DNA of 64,000 bases, from the NCBI RefSeq assembly GCF_000092045.1, contig NC_007761.1:2173001-2237000 (forward strand). Reading direction: 5' to 3'. This document shows positions 7,927 to 16,439 of the stretch, in pieces. Numbering within the stretch: the stretch's first letter is position 1; every line of letters starts with the position of its first letter. Under the pieces are notes generated by a model, which saw only the letters and a list, made by a program, of their open reading frames with translations, ran no database searches and had not been told where the DNA came from. Both the position numbers and the translations under genes were made by a program. The stretch is from Rhizobium etli CFN 42. Its GTDB lineage: Bacteria; Pseudomonadota; Alphaproteobacteria; Rhizobiales; Rhizobiaceae.

Positions 7927-9450
7927 ATGGTTCACAATAACGAGAATATTCTCGCAGCCTCGGCCATATCCAAGTTTTTTCCCGGCGCCGTCGCCTTGGA
8001 CAAGGTTGATTTCACGCTGCGCCGCGGTGAGGTTCATGCGCTTCTCGGCGAAAACGGCGCCGGAAAATCGACGCTGATCAAATGCATCACCGGCGCCTAT
8101 CATCGTGACGGTGGCAGTCTGGTGCTCGATGGCCAAGAAATTAATCCAGCCAATACGCTCGCCGCCCAGAAGCTGGGTATCGGCACCGTCTATCAGGAGG
8201 TCAACCTCCTCACCAATCTGAGTGTCGCCGAAAACCTCTTTCTCGGACGCCAGCCAAGGCGTTTCGGCATGACCGACGTGCGCGCGATGAACCGCAAGGC
8301 CCGCGAACTGCTCGCCGGCTACGGCATCGATATTGACGTCACCGCCGAACTCGGACGCTTCTCCGTCGCCGTCCAGCAGGTCGTCGCCATCGCCCGTGCT
8401 GTCGATCTCTCCGGCAAGGTGCTGATATTGGACGAGCCGACGGCCAGCCTCGACAACCAGGAAGTCGCGCTGCTCTTCCGGATCATCGAGGGCCTGAAGA
8501 AGCGCGGGCTCGGCATCGTCTTCATCACCCATTTCCTCGAGCAGGTGTATGCGATCAGCGACCGCATCACCGTGCTGCGCAACGGGAAGCTCGTCGGCAC
8601 CCGCAACGCAGCCGAGCTGCCGCGCCAGGGCCTGATCGCCATGATGCTCGGCCGCGAACTCGCCCAGGCCGAAGAGACGGTCGGGGAACGCAGCATTCCA
8701 GCCGGCGAGGTCCGGTATCGTTTTTCCGGCTACGGCAAACGCGGCAAGGTCAAGCCCTTCGATCTCGATGTGCGGGCCGGCGAGGTGGTTGGCGTTGCCG
8801 GGCTGCTCGGATCCGGGCGCACCGAAACCGCCGAATTGCTCTTCGGCGTCGAACATGCCGATAGCGGCAGTGCGACGATCGATGGCCAGCCCGTCACCCT
8901 TTCCAGCCCGCGCGCTGCAATCGGAAAAGGTTTCGGCTTCTGCCCTGAGGACCGCAAGACAGATGGCATCGTCGGCGACCTGTCGATCAGGGAAAATATC
9001 GCGCTGGCGCTGCAGGCTCGCCGCGGCTGGACCCGACCGCTGTCGCGCGCCGAGCAGAATGCGCTCGCCGACCGCTATATAAAGGCGCTCGACATCCGCA
9101 CCACCGACCGTGAAAAGCCGATCCGGCTGCTCTCCGGCGGCAACCAGCAGAAGGCGATCCTCGCCCGCTGGCTGGCAACCAATCCCAAGTTTCTCATCCT
9201 CGATGAGCCAACCCGCGGCATCGATGTCGGCGCCCATGCCGAGATCATCCGGCTCATCGAACAGCTCTGCGCCGAAGGCATGTCACTAATCGTAATTTCC
9301 TCGGAACTTGAAGAGCTTGTCGCCTATAGTTCACGCGTCATCGTGCTTCGCGACAGGCAGCATATCGCCGAACTCACGGGCGAGCGCATCACCGCAGCCG
9401 GTATCGTCGATGCGATCGCCGCCGCCGAGCACAAGAAGGAGGATGCATGA
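7927..9450 (+). CDS. ytfR: Galactofuranose-type ABC importer ATPase YtfR
   Basis: A 507-residue double ATP-binding protein of the sugar importer (RbsA/MglA/YtfR) group. Domain 1 has Walker A GENGAGKST (41-49) and Walker B VLILDEPTASLD. Domain 2 has a GLLGSGRTE P-loop region, the signature LSGGNQQK and FLILDEPTRGIDVGA. Unlike the ATPase of the neighbouring importer, both Walker B sites keep Asp-Glu. The ATG at 7927 was chosen because homologous sequence begins there; an upstream in-frame ATG at 7843 would translate the hairpin region. Its end overlaps ytfT (ATGA). Confidence 0.92.
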   Translation: MVHNNENILAASAISKFFPGAVALDKVDFTLRRGEVHALLGENGAGKSTLIKCITGAYHRDGGSLVLDGQEINPANTLAAQKLGIGTVYQEVNLLTNLSVAENLFLGRQPRRFGMTDVRAMNRKARELLAGYGIDIDVTAELGRFSVAVQQVVAIARAVDLSGKVLILDEPTASLDNQEVALLFRIIEGLKKRGLGIVFITHFLEQVYAISDRITVLRNGKLVGTRNAAELPRQGLIAMMLGRELAQAEETVGERSIPAGEVRYRFSGYGKRGKVKPFDLDVRAGEVVGVAGLLGSGRTETAELLFGVEHADSGSATIDGQPVTLSSPRAAIGKGFGFCPEDRKTDGIVGDLSIRENIALALQARRGWTRPLSRAEQNALADRYIKALDIRTTDREKPIRLLSGGNQQKAILARWLATNPKFLILDEPTRGIDVGAHAEIIRLIEQLCAEGMSLIVISSELEELVAYSSRVIVLRDRQHIAELTGERITAAGIVDAIAAAEHKKEDA

Positions 9451-10451
9451 AGTCCTCTCGCAATGCGCTGGCCTATCGCCTGGCTCCGCAATTGATCGCG
9501 CTCGTTGTCATTCTCCTGTTGAATTTCATAACGTCGCCGCAGTTTTTTAATGTTGTTGTTCAAAATGGACGCCTGTACGGCAGCCTGATCGACGTGCTCA
9601 ATCGCGGCGCGCCGGTGGCTTTATTGGCGATCGGCATGACGCTGGTGATTGCCACCAAGGGCATCGATCTTTCCGTCGGCGCGGTCATCGCCATTTGTGG
9701 TGCCGTTGCCGCATCCTCGATTGTTTCGGGAAATTCAGTCGCTTATACGATTCTCCTGACGTTGATGATCGGGCTTGCCTGCGGCGTTTGGAACGGCTTC
9801 CTGGTGGCAATCCTTAACATCCAGCCGATCATTGCAACGCTGGTGCTGATGGTGGCCGGGCGCGGCATCGCCCAGCTCATCACCGAAGGCGCCATCCTGA
9901 CCTTCAACGATGACGGTTTGATCTTCTTCGGCAGCGGCTCCATGGCGCTCCTGCCGATGCCGGTCGTCATCTGGCTGCTCGTCGGCCTGCTCGTCATCCT
10001 GCTCGTTCGCCGCACGGCGCTCGGCATGCTGCTCGAGGCTGTCGGCATAAACCGCCGTGCCAGCACGCTCTCCGGCATCCAAACGCCGGTGCTGCTGATG
10101 GCCGTCTATATGCTGAGCGGGCTCTGCGCCTCGATCGCGGGCATCATCGTCGCGGCCGACATCAAGGGCGCCGATGCCAATAATGCCGGTCTCTGGCTGG
10201 AGCTTGATGCCATCCTCGCCGTCGTCGTCGGCGGTAATTCGCTGCTCGGCGGGCGGTTCAGCATTGTCGGTTCGCTGATCGGCGCGATGATCATCCAGGC
10301 GGTCAACACCGGCATCCTGTCCTCCGGATTTCCGCCTGAGTTCAACCTGATCATCAAGGCGGTCATCATTATCGTGATCCTCGTCATCCAGTCGCCGGCG
10401 GTGCAATCGCTCGCCATCTTCGCCAGCCGCCGGCAGGGCGGAAGGGAGTAG
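9447..10451 (+). CDS. ytfT: Sugar ABC importer permease YtfT
   Basis: A 334-residue inner-membrane permease of the RbsC-like family with about 8-10 hydrophobic helices. It contains the conserved cytoplasmic turn AVGINRRASTLSGI and, near the C-terminus, LDAILAVVVGGNSLLGGR, typical of ribose/galactose-class permeases. It forms the membrane channel with YjfF and is energised by YtfR. Translation is coupled to ytfR through ATGA, with GAAGGAGG just upstream of the start. The next gene starts six bases after its stop. Confidence 0.92.
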   Translation: MKSSRNALAYRLAPQLIALVVILLLNFITSPQFFNVVVQNGRLYGSLIDVLNRGAPVALLAIGMTLVIATKGIDLSVGAVIAICGAVAASSIVSGNSVAYTILLTLMIGLACGVWNGFLVAILNIQPIIATLVLMVAGRGIAQLITEGAILTFNDDGLIFFGSGSMALLPMPVVIWLLVGLLVILLVRRTALGMLLEAVGINRRASTLSGIQTPVLLMAVYMLSGLCASIAGIIVAADIKGADANNAGLWLELDAILAVVVGGNSLLGGRFSIVGSLIGAMIIQAVNTGILSSGFPPEFNLIIKAVIIIVILVIQSPAVQSLAIFASRRQGGRE

Positions 10452-10456
10452 CCGAA

Positions 10457-11425
10457 ATGAACTCCAAATATCTGCCGCTGCTTGCGACCATCGTGATCTT
10501 CGTGCTCGCCTATGCCGGCTGCACGCTGCAATATCCGAACATGCTATCGACGCGCGTCATCGGCAATCTTCTGACGGATAATGCCTTTCTCGGCATTGCA
10601 GCCGTCGGCATGACCTTCGTCATCATCTCCGGCGGCATCGACCTGTCGATTGGTTCGATCATCGCCTTCACCGGCGTCTTCCTCGCGGTGATCCTGCAGA
10701 ACACCTCGATCCATCCGCTTCTTGCTTTCGCGCTCGTTCTCGTCATCACCACCGCCTTCGGCGCCATCATGGGCGCGATCATCCACTATCTCGAAATGCC
10801 GGCCTTCATCGTCACACTTGCCGGCATGTTTCTGGCGCGCGGTATTGCCTTCGTGCTCTCGATCGACAGCATTCCGATCAACCACGACTATTATTCGACG
10901 CTGACGAGCCTCTACTGGCGGCTGCCCGGAGGCGGACGGCTGACGCTGATCGGCGCCGTCATGCTTCTGGTTTTTGCCGCCGGTATCTTCATCGCTCACC
11001 GCACCCGCTTCGGCACCAATGTTTATGCTCTCGGCGGGGGGCCGCAGACGGCGCGGCTGATGGGCGTGCCGGTCGGCCGCACGACGATCCAGATCTATGC
11101 ACTGTCGGGTTTTCTCGCCGGTCTATCCGGAATCGTTTTTTCGCTGTACACATCTGCAGGATATTCTCTTGCTGCAGTCGGCGTCGAACTTGACGCCATC
11201 GCTGCAGTGGTCATTGGGGGGACGCTGCTGACCGGAGGAGCGGGCTTCGTGGCGGGAACCTTGATCGGGATTCTGATCCAGGGGCTCATTCAGACCTACA
11301 TCACCTTCGACGGCACACTGTCGAGCTGGTGGACGAAGATTCTGATCGGCCTGCTGCTGTTTGCATTCATCCTGATGCAGAAAGCGATCCTGTTCCTTTC
11401 CAGCCTGAACAAGAGGTATGCCTGA
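10457..11425 (+). CDS. yjfF: Sugar ABC importer permease YjfF
   Basis: A 322-residue second RbsC-like permease. It has the same fold markers as YtfT: a periplasm-facing hydrophobic N-terminus, the cytoplasmic motif ALGGGPQTARLMGVPV, and VELDAIAAVVIGGTLLTGG near the end. It sits last among the four transporter genes, as in the E. coli ytfQRT-yjfF order. The ATG at 10457 follows a GGGAG ribosome site. A FadR-type regulator gene begins 15 bases after its stop and is probably in the same transcript. Confidence 0.92.
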   Translation: MNSKYLPLLATIVIFVLAYAGCTLQYPNMLSTRVIGNLLTDNAFLGIAAVGMTFVIISGGIDLSIGSIIAFTGVFLAVILQNTSIHPLLAFALVLVITTAFGAIMGAIIHYLEMPAFIVTLAGMFLARGIAFVLSIDSIPINHDYYSTLTSLYWRLPGGGRLTLIGAVMLLVFAAGIFIAHRTRFGTNVYALGGGPQTARLMGVPVGRTTIQIYALSGFLAGLSGIVFSLYTSAGYSLAAVGVELDAIAAVVIGGTLLTGGAGFVAGTLIGILIQGLIQTYITFDGTLSSWWTKILIGLLLFAFILMQKAILFLSSLNKRYA

Positions 11426-11439
11426 GGGGGGCGGCTCGC

Positions 11440-12216
11440 TTGCGCAGCAAATTCATCGAGACACGCAAGACAGGGCGCCGAACCCGTACGAGCCATGCAC
11501 AGGTGGTTGACGAGCTCGGCAAGGCAATCGTCGCGGGCACCTATCCGGTCGGCTCGATCCTGCCGGGCGATACGGAACTGGCGCAACGCTTCAAAGTATC
11601 GCGCACCGTTCTGCGTGAAACGATGAAGACGCTCGCCGCCAAGGGCATGGTCGTCGCCAAGGCGCGGGTCGGCACGCGTGTGACCGAAAAGAACCTCTGG
11701 AACATGTTCGACAGCGAAATAATCGCCTGGCACTTTGACAATGGCGTGACGGAAGAATTCCTGCTGCAGCTTTACGATATCCGCCTTGCCGTTGAACCCT
11801 TCGCCGCTGGTCTGGTCGCCGAGCGCGCCAGCGCCGAGGAAATTGAGACGCTGCGCGAACTGGCGCTGGAAATGGCGGCGAGCGGGCATACGGCCGATAG
11901 CCTGGCGCTCGCCGATCTGCGCTTTCACCTGGCTATCGCCGAAGCCTCGCACAATCCCTTCATGCGCACCCTTGGCAGCCTCATCGAAGCGGCTCTGGTC
12001 GGCATGTTCCGCATCAGCACGCCACCTTCCGAAAACGGCTTCGCCAATATCGCCGACACCCATATGCGCATCGTCGATGCCATCGTTTCCGGCGACAGCG
12101 CCGCGGCGCGCCGTGCAATGGAGGTCGTCATCGTGGATGGCCGCGATCACGTGCACGAGGCCTTCGCGGCCCACGGCTCTCCTGTCGTCCTGGGGCCGAT
12201 TTCGCCCGCGATCTAA
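11440..12216 (+). CDS. FadR-subfamily GntR transcriptional regulator
   Basis: A 258-residue DNA-binding regulator. A GntR winged helix (about residues 20-85; SILPGDTELAQRFKVSRTVLRE) is joined to an all-helical FCD ligand domain (about 105-230) with the usual metal-ligand pattern, including DLRFHLAIAEASHN and a later HMRIVDAI. I placed the start at TTG 11440 because GAGGGGGG lies 8 bases upstream; an ATG at 11329 lies inside yjfF and would add about 37 residues not typical of the family. Its position behind ytfQRT-yjfF suggests that it controls this sugar importer, probably as a ligand-released repressor (inference). Confidence 0.82.
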   Translation: MRSKFIETRKTGRRTRTSHAQVVDELGKAIVAGTYPVGSILPGDTELAQRFKVSRTVLRETMKTLAAKGMVVAKARVGTRVTEKNLWNMFDSEIIAWHFDNGVTEEFLLQLYDIRLAVEPFAAGLVAERASAEEIETLRELALEMAASGHTADSLALADLRFHLAIAEASHNPFMRTLGSLIEAALVGMFRISTPPSENGFANIADTHMRIVDAIVSGDSAAARRAMEVVIVDGRDHVHEAFAAHGSPVVLGPISPAI

Positions 12217-12243
12217 TCCTGAAATCGATTTCCGATTTCAGGA
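12217..12243 (+). terminator. Palindrome directly after the regulator stop codon
   Basis: TCCTGAAATCG (12217-12227) and CGATTTCAGGA (12233-12243) form a perfect 11-bp hairpin with a 5-nt loop, beginning at the base after the TAA. The tail is AATTATG, without a strong T-run. It probably ends or protects the ytf-regulator transcript. A second small dyad (GAGGC/GCCTC) follows at about 12256-12274, before glmU. Confidence 0.55.
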
Positions 12244-12299
12244 ATTATGCAGTATGAGGCAGAAAAGCCGCCTCATCGCGCGGATTCGCGGAGCAGATC

Positions 12300-13661
12300 A
12301 TGGAACGTACTTGTCTTGCCGTCATCCTTGCCGCCGGTGACAGCACGCGGATGAAATCCTCAAAATCGAAAGTGCTGCATCCGGTCGCCGGCCGTCCGAT
12401 GATCGCCCATGTGGTCGAGGCGGTCGCCTCTGCCGGCATCTCCTCCGTCGCCCTCGTCGTCGGCCGCGATGCCGGGGAGGTGGCAAAGGCTGCAAGCATC
12501 GACGGCGTCGGCATCGAAGCCTATCTGCAGCAGCAGCGCCTCGGCACCGGCCATGCGGTGCTGGCGGCGCGCGAGGCGATCGCCAAGGGCTATGACGATA
12601 TCCTCGTCACCTATGGCGACGTGCCGCTGCAGACCAACGGACCGCTCAAGGCCGCCCGTCAGGGACTCGCCGAAGGCAGCGATGTCGTCGTCATCGGTTT
12701 CCATACCGACCGGCCGACCGGCTATGGCCGCCTGCTCGTCAAGGACGGCGAACTCATTGCCATCCGCGAGGAAAAGGATGCGTCCGATGCGGAGCGCGCA
12801 GTCACCTGGTGCAACAGCGGACTGATGGCGATCAACGGCCGCAAGGCGCTCGATCTGCTCTCGCGCATCGGCAATGCCAATGCCAAGGGCGAATTCTATC
12901 TCACCGATCTCGTCGAGATCGCCCGTTCGCTCGGCGGCCGCGTCACTGCCGTCGACGCGCCTGAAATCGAGATGACCGGCTGCAACAACCGTGCCGAACT
13001 CGCTGTCATCGAACGCTTCTGGCAGGAGCGTCGCCGCCGTGAGATGATGCTGGCGGGGGTCACCATGATCGCGCCGGAAACGGTATTCCTCTCCTACGAC
13101 ACCGTCATCGGCCAGGATGCGCTCATCGAGCCGAACGTCGTCTTCGGCCCCGGCGCGGTGATCGACAGCGGCGCCGTCATCCATGCCTTCTCGCATATCG
13201 AAGGCGCCCACGTCAGCGAAGGCGCGACCGTCGGCCCCTTTGCGCGGTTGCGGCCGGGTGCCGATCTCGCCATGGGTTCGAAGGTCGGGAATTTCTGCGA
13301 GGTCAAGAACGGCCGGATCGGCGTGGGCGCAAAGGTCAACCATCTCACCTATATCGGCGATGCGGTCGTCGGTGCCGGCAGCAATATCGGCGCCGGCACG
13401 ATCACCTGCAACTATGACGGGGTCAACAAGAGCGAAACGGTGATCGGCGAAAACGCCTTCATCGGCTCCAACTCCTCGCTGGTCGCGCCGGTGACGATCG
13501 GCGACGGCGCGTATATCGCCTCCGGCAGCGTCATCACAGTCGACGTGCCGGCCGATGCGCTGGCGCTGGGACGCGCCCGTCAGGAAATCAAGCCCGGCCG
13601 CGCGACGTTGTTGCGCCAGCGCGCTCTGGCCATCAAGGCGGCGAAAAAGGCCGAGGCTTGA
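12300..13661 (+). CDS. glmU: Bifunctional GlcN-1-P acetyltransferase / GlcNAc-1-P uridyltransferase
   Basis: A 453-residue cytosolic enzyme that makes UDP-GlcNAc, the precursor of peptidoglycan and lipid A; length is close to the 456 residues of E. coli GlmU. The N-terminal nucleotidyltransferase domain opens with [17 protein letters not shown] (about 10-26) and has the YGDVPL metal-binding loop. The C-terminal half is a left-handed beta-helix of hexapeptide repeats, including [12 protein letters not shown] and [11 protein letters not shown] of the acetyltransferase site. GGAG lies about 8 bases upstream of the ATG. It precedes glmS by 109 bases, which places two steps of one pathway side by side. 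Confidence 0.97.
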   Translation: MERTCLAVILAAGDSTRMKSSKSKVLHPVAGRPMIAHVVEAVASAGISSVALVVGRDAGEVAKAASIDGVGIEAYLQQQRLGTGHAVLAAREAIAKGYDDILVTYGDVPLQTNGPLKAARQGLAEGSDVVVIGFHTDRPTGYGRLLVKDGELIAIREEKDASDAERAVTWCNSGLMAINGRKALDLLSRIGNANAKGEFYLTDLVEIARSLGGRVTAVDAPEIEMTGCNNRAELAVIERFWQERRRREMMLAGVTMIAPETVFLSYDTVIGQDALIEPNVVFGPGAVIDSGAVIHAFSHIEGAHVSEGATVGPFARLRPGADLAMGSKVGNFCEVKNGRIGVGAKVNHLTYIGDAVVGAGSNIGAGTITCNYDGVNKSETVIGENAFIGSNSSLVAPVTIGDGAYIASGSVITVDVPADALALGRARQEIKPGRATLLRQRALAIKAAKKAEA

Positions 13662-13770
13662 GGGCGCTTTCCGTAACCGGCGGAAATTGAAAGTGACCGC
13701 CGAGGCGATTGAGAAATAAGCGAAAATCGTTAGGACTGGCCTCGTTGTCAGAGGCTCATGGGGATATTGC

Positions 13771-15597
13771 ATGTGCGGAATTGTGGGGATCGTCGGAACT
13801 CAGCCTGTTGCCGGGCGCTTGGTCGATGCGCTGAAGCGCCTGGAATATCGCGGTTATGATTCTGCCGGTGTCGCCACCATCCACGAGGGCATGATGGATC
13901 GCCGCCGCGCCGAGGGCAAGCTCTTCAATCTGGAAAAGCGCCTCGACGCCGAACCGCTGCCCGGCACCGTCGGTATTGCCCATACGCGCTGGGCAACCCA
14001 CGGCGTGCCCAACGAGACCAATGCCCATCCGCATTTCGTTGAAGGTGTGGCCGTCGTTCATAACGGCATCATCGAAAATTTCTCCGAGCTTCGCGATGAA
14101 TTGACCGAAGCGGGCGCCGTCTTCGACACCCAGACCGATACCGAAGTCGTCGCCCAGCTGATGGCGAAATATCTGCGCGAAGGCCTGGAGCCTCGTGCCG
14201 CCATGCTCAAGATGTTGAACCGAGTGACGGGCGCCTATGCGCTGGCTGTCATGCTCAAGGCCGATCCCGGCACGATCATGGCCGCCCGGTCCGGCCCGCC
14301 GCTTGCCGTCGGCTATGGCCGCGGCGAGATGTTCCTCGGCTCGGATGCAATCGCGCTCTCGCCCTTCACCAACGAGATCAGCTATCTGGCCGATGGCGAT
14401 TGCGCCGTCATCTCTCGCGACGGTGTCGCCGTGCTCGATTTTGCCGGAAAGCCGGTCAAACGCGCCCGCCAGATCTCGCAGGCGACTGCCTATGTCGTCG
14501 ACAAGGGCAATCACCGCCATTTCATGGAAAAGGAAATCTACGAGCAGCCGGAGGTGATCTCCCACGCGCTCAGCCATTATGTCGATTTCGCCGAGAACAC
14601 GATCGGCGCCAATGCCGCGGCGATTGACTTCAAAGCGGCGACCGGCCTGGCGATCTCGGCTTGCGGCACGGCCTATCTCGCCGGCCTTGTCGGTAAATAC
14701 TGGTTCGAGCGATATGCCCGCCTGCCGGTCGAGATCGACGTCGCCTCGGAATTCCGTTACCGTGAAATGCCGCTTTCGCCTTCGCAGGCGGCACTCTTCA
14801 TCTCGCAGTCCGGCGAAACCGCCGATACCCTGGCATCGCTGCGCTATTGCCGCGACAACGGCCTGAAGATCGGCGCTGTCGTCAATGTCCGCGAATCGAC
14901 GATCGCCCGCGAATCCGATGCCGTCTTCCCGATCATGGCCGGCCCCGAAATCGGCGTCGCTTCGACCAAGGCCTTCACCTGCCAGCTCGCCGTGCTGGCA
15001 TCGCTGGCGATCGGCGCCGGCAAGGCGCGCGGCACAGTCAGCGCTGAGGAGGAGAGGGCGCTGGTGCGCCATCTCGCCGAAATGCCGCGTATCATGAGCC
15101 GGGTGCTGAACCTCATCCAGCCACAGATGGAAAGCCTGTCGCGTGAGCTCTCCAAGTGCAAGGACGTGCTCTATCTCGGGCGCGGCACCAGCTTCCCGCT
15201 TGCCATGGAAGGCGCGCTGAAGCTCAAGGAAATCTCCTATATCCATGCTGAAGGCTATGCCGCCGGTGAGCTGAAGCACGGTCCGATCGCGCTGATCGAC
15301 GAGAACATGCCTGTTATCGTCATTGCTCCCTACGACCGCTTCTTCGAAAAGACCGTTTCCAATATGCAGGAGGTCGCAGCCCGCGGCGGCCGCATCATTT
15401 TCATCACCGACGAGGCGGGTGCGGCGGCCTCCAAACTGCCGACCATGGCGACCATTGTCCTGCCTGTCGTCGACGAAATCATCGCGCCGATGATCTTTTC
15501 GCTGCCGATCCAGCTGCTCGCCTATCACACCGCCGTCTTCATGGGCACCGATGTCGATCAGCCCCGCAATCTGGCGAAATCCGTGACTGTGGAGTAA
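13771..15597 (+). CDS. glmS: Glutamine:fructose-6-phosphate aminotransferase (isomerising)
   Basis: A 608-residue enzyme that makes glucosamine-6-phosphate from fructose-6-phosphate and glutamine. After loss of Met1, Cys (in MCGIVGIVG) is the N-terminal nucleophile of the class II amidotransferase domain (about 1-220). Two SIS sugar-phosphate domains follow (about 285-600), with SQSGETADTL and the C-terminal PRNLAKSVTVE. Length equals that of bacterial homologues. It follows glmU. The 109-base leader shows no sign of the glmS ribozyme known from Gram-positive bacteria. Confidence 0.97.
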   Translation: MCGIVGIVGTQPVAGRLVDALKRLEYRGYDSAGVATIHEGMMDRRRAEGKLFNLEKRLDAEPLPGTVGIAHTRWATHGVPNETNAHPHFVEGVAVVHNGIIENFSELRDELTEAGAVFDTQTDTEVVAQLMAKYLREGLEPRAAMLKMLNRVTGAYALAVMLKADPGTIMAARSGPPLAVGYGRGEMFLGSDAIALSPFTNEISYLADGDCAVISRDGVAVLDFAGKPVKRARQISQATAYVVDKGNHRHFMEKEIYEQPEVISHALSHYVDFAENTIGANAAAIDFKAATGLAISACGTAYLAGLVGKYWFERYARLPVEIDVASEFRYREMPLSPSQAALFISQSGETADTLASLRYCRDNGLKIGAVVNVRESTIARESDAVFPIMAGPEIGVASTKAFTCQLAVLASLAIGAGKARGTVSAEEERALVRHLAEMPRIMSRVLNLIQPQMESLSRELSKCKDVLYLGRGTSFPLAMEGALKLKEISYIHAEGYAAGELKHGPIALIDENMPVIVIAPYDRFFEKTVSNMQEVAARGGRIIFITDEAGAAASKLPTMATIVLPVVDEIIAPMIFSLPIQLLAYHTAVFMGTDVDQPRNLAKSVTVE

Positions 15598-15731
15598 GCC
15601 GGCAAGGTCGGATCTCGGCGCCGAAACATATTGTGCAGCGCCTGGAATTCTGGCAATTTTACCAAATGGACAAGGGGGAAGGGTCGGCGTTCCGGCCCGT
15701 CCAGGACTGAGATGGAGTTCATCAGGAAACG

Positions 15732-16439
15732 ATGGCCGACAACGCCCCCAGGATGCCGGTAGCGACCCGGCTGAGGAACAATTTTCTCGCAGGCCTGATC
15801 ATCTGCGCGCCGATTGCGATAACCATTTGGCTGACCTGGACCTTCATCCACTGGTCGGACAGCTGGGTCAGGCCCTATATCCCGGCGCGTTGGAACCCTG
15901 AAAGCTATCTTAATTTCGCCATTCCCGGTTTCGGCCTGCTGATTGCTGTCGTGCTGATCACCGTCGTCGGTTTCCTCGGCAAGAACCTCATCGGCCAGAG
16001 CATCGTGCGTTTCGGCGAATCGATCGTCCAGCGCATGCCGCTGGTGCGCACGATTTATAGAAGCGTGAAGCAGATCTTCGAAACCGTGCTGAAGGAACAA
16101 TCGAATTCCTTCAAGAAGGTCGGACTGATCGAATATCCAGGTCCGGGCCTCTGGGCGCTGGTTTTCGTCGCCACCGACGCCAAAGGCGAGATCGCCTCGA
16201 AGTTCAATGCCATGGGTCAGGACATGGTGGCCGTCTTCCTGCCACCGACGCCGGTGCCGACGGCCGGTTTCCTCATTTTCGTACCACGCGAAAAGATCGT
16301 CATGCTCGACATGAGCCCGGAAGACGCCGCCAAGTACCTGATATCAGGCGGCCTCGTGGCCCCCGGGCACACGCCGTCCGAGCCGAAGCAGAAGCATCTG
16401 CCGCGACCGAAGCCGGTGGCCGTTTCAAAAGCGGACTAA
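15732..16439 (+). CDS. DUF502-family inner-membrane protein
   Basis: A 235-residue membrane protein of unknown function. Two hydrophobic spans are evident, about residues 18-40 (FLAGLIICAPIAITIWLTW) and 65-88, separated by a short loop with WVRPYIPARWNP. A soluble domain of about 120 residues follows, with the family's MPLVRTIYRSVKQIFETV and a proline-rich charged tail. AGGAAA precedes the ATG. Its stop codon overlaps that of recG on the other strand by four bases. Confidence 0.85.
   Translation: MADNAPRMPVATRLRNNFLAGLIICAPIAITIWLTWTFIHWSDSWVRPYIPARWNPESYLNFAIPGFGLLIAVVLITVVGFLGKNLIGQSIVRFGESIVQRMPLVRTIYRSVKQIFETVLKEQSNSFKKVGLIEYPGPGLWALVFVATDAKGEIASKFNAMGQDMVAVFLPPTPVPTAGFLIFVPREKIVMLDMSPEDAAKYLISGGLVAPGHTPSEPKQKHLPRPKPVAVSKAD

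Noticed and set aside
6778..9237. Very long open frame on the minus strand (819 codons) opposite ytfQ and ytfR
   Set aside because: It runs antisense to two genes with clear domain matches, has no recognisable domain, and reflects the codon pattern of GC-rich genes.
13662..13770. glmS ribozyme in the glmS leader
   Set aside because: The leader is short, without the pseudoknotted core, and the ribozyme is known from Gram-positive bacteria.
13756..15528. Minus-strand frame of 590 codons opposite glmS
   Set aside because: Antisense shadow of a conserved enzyme; its residue composition is typical of reverse reading and no motif is present.
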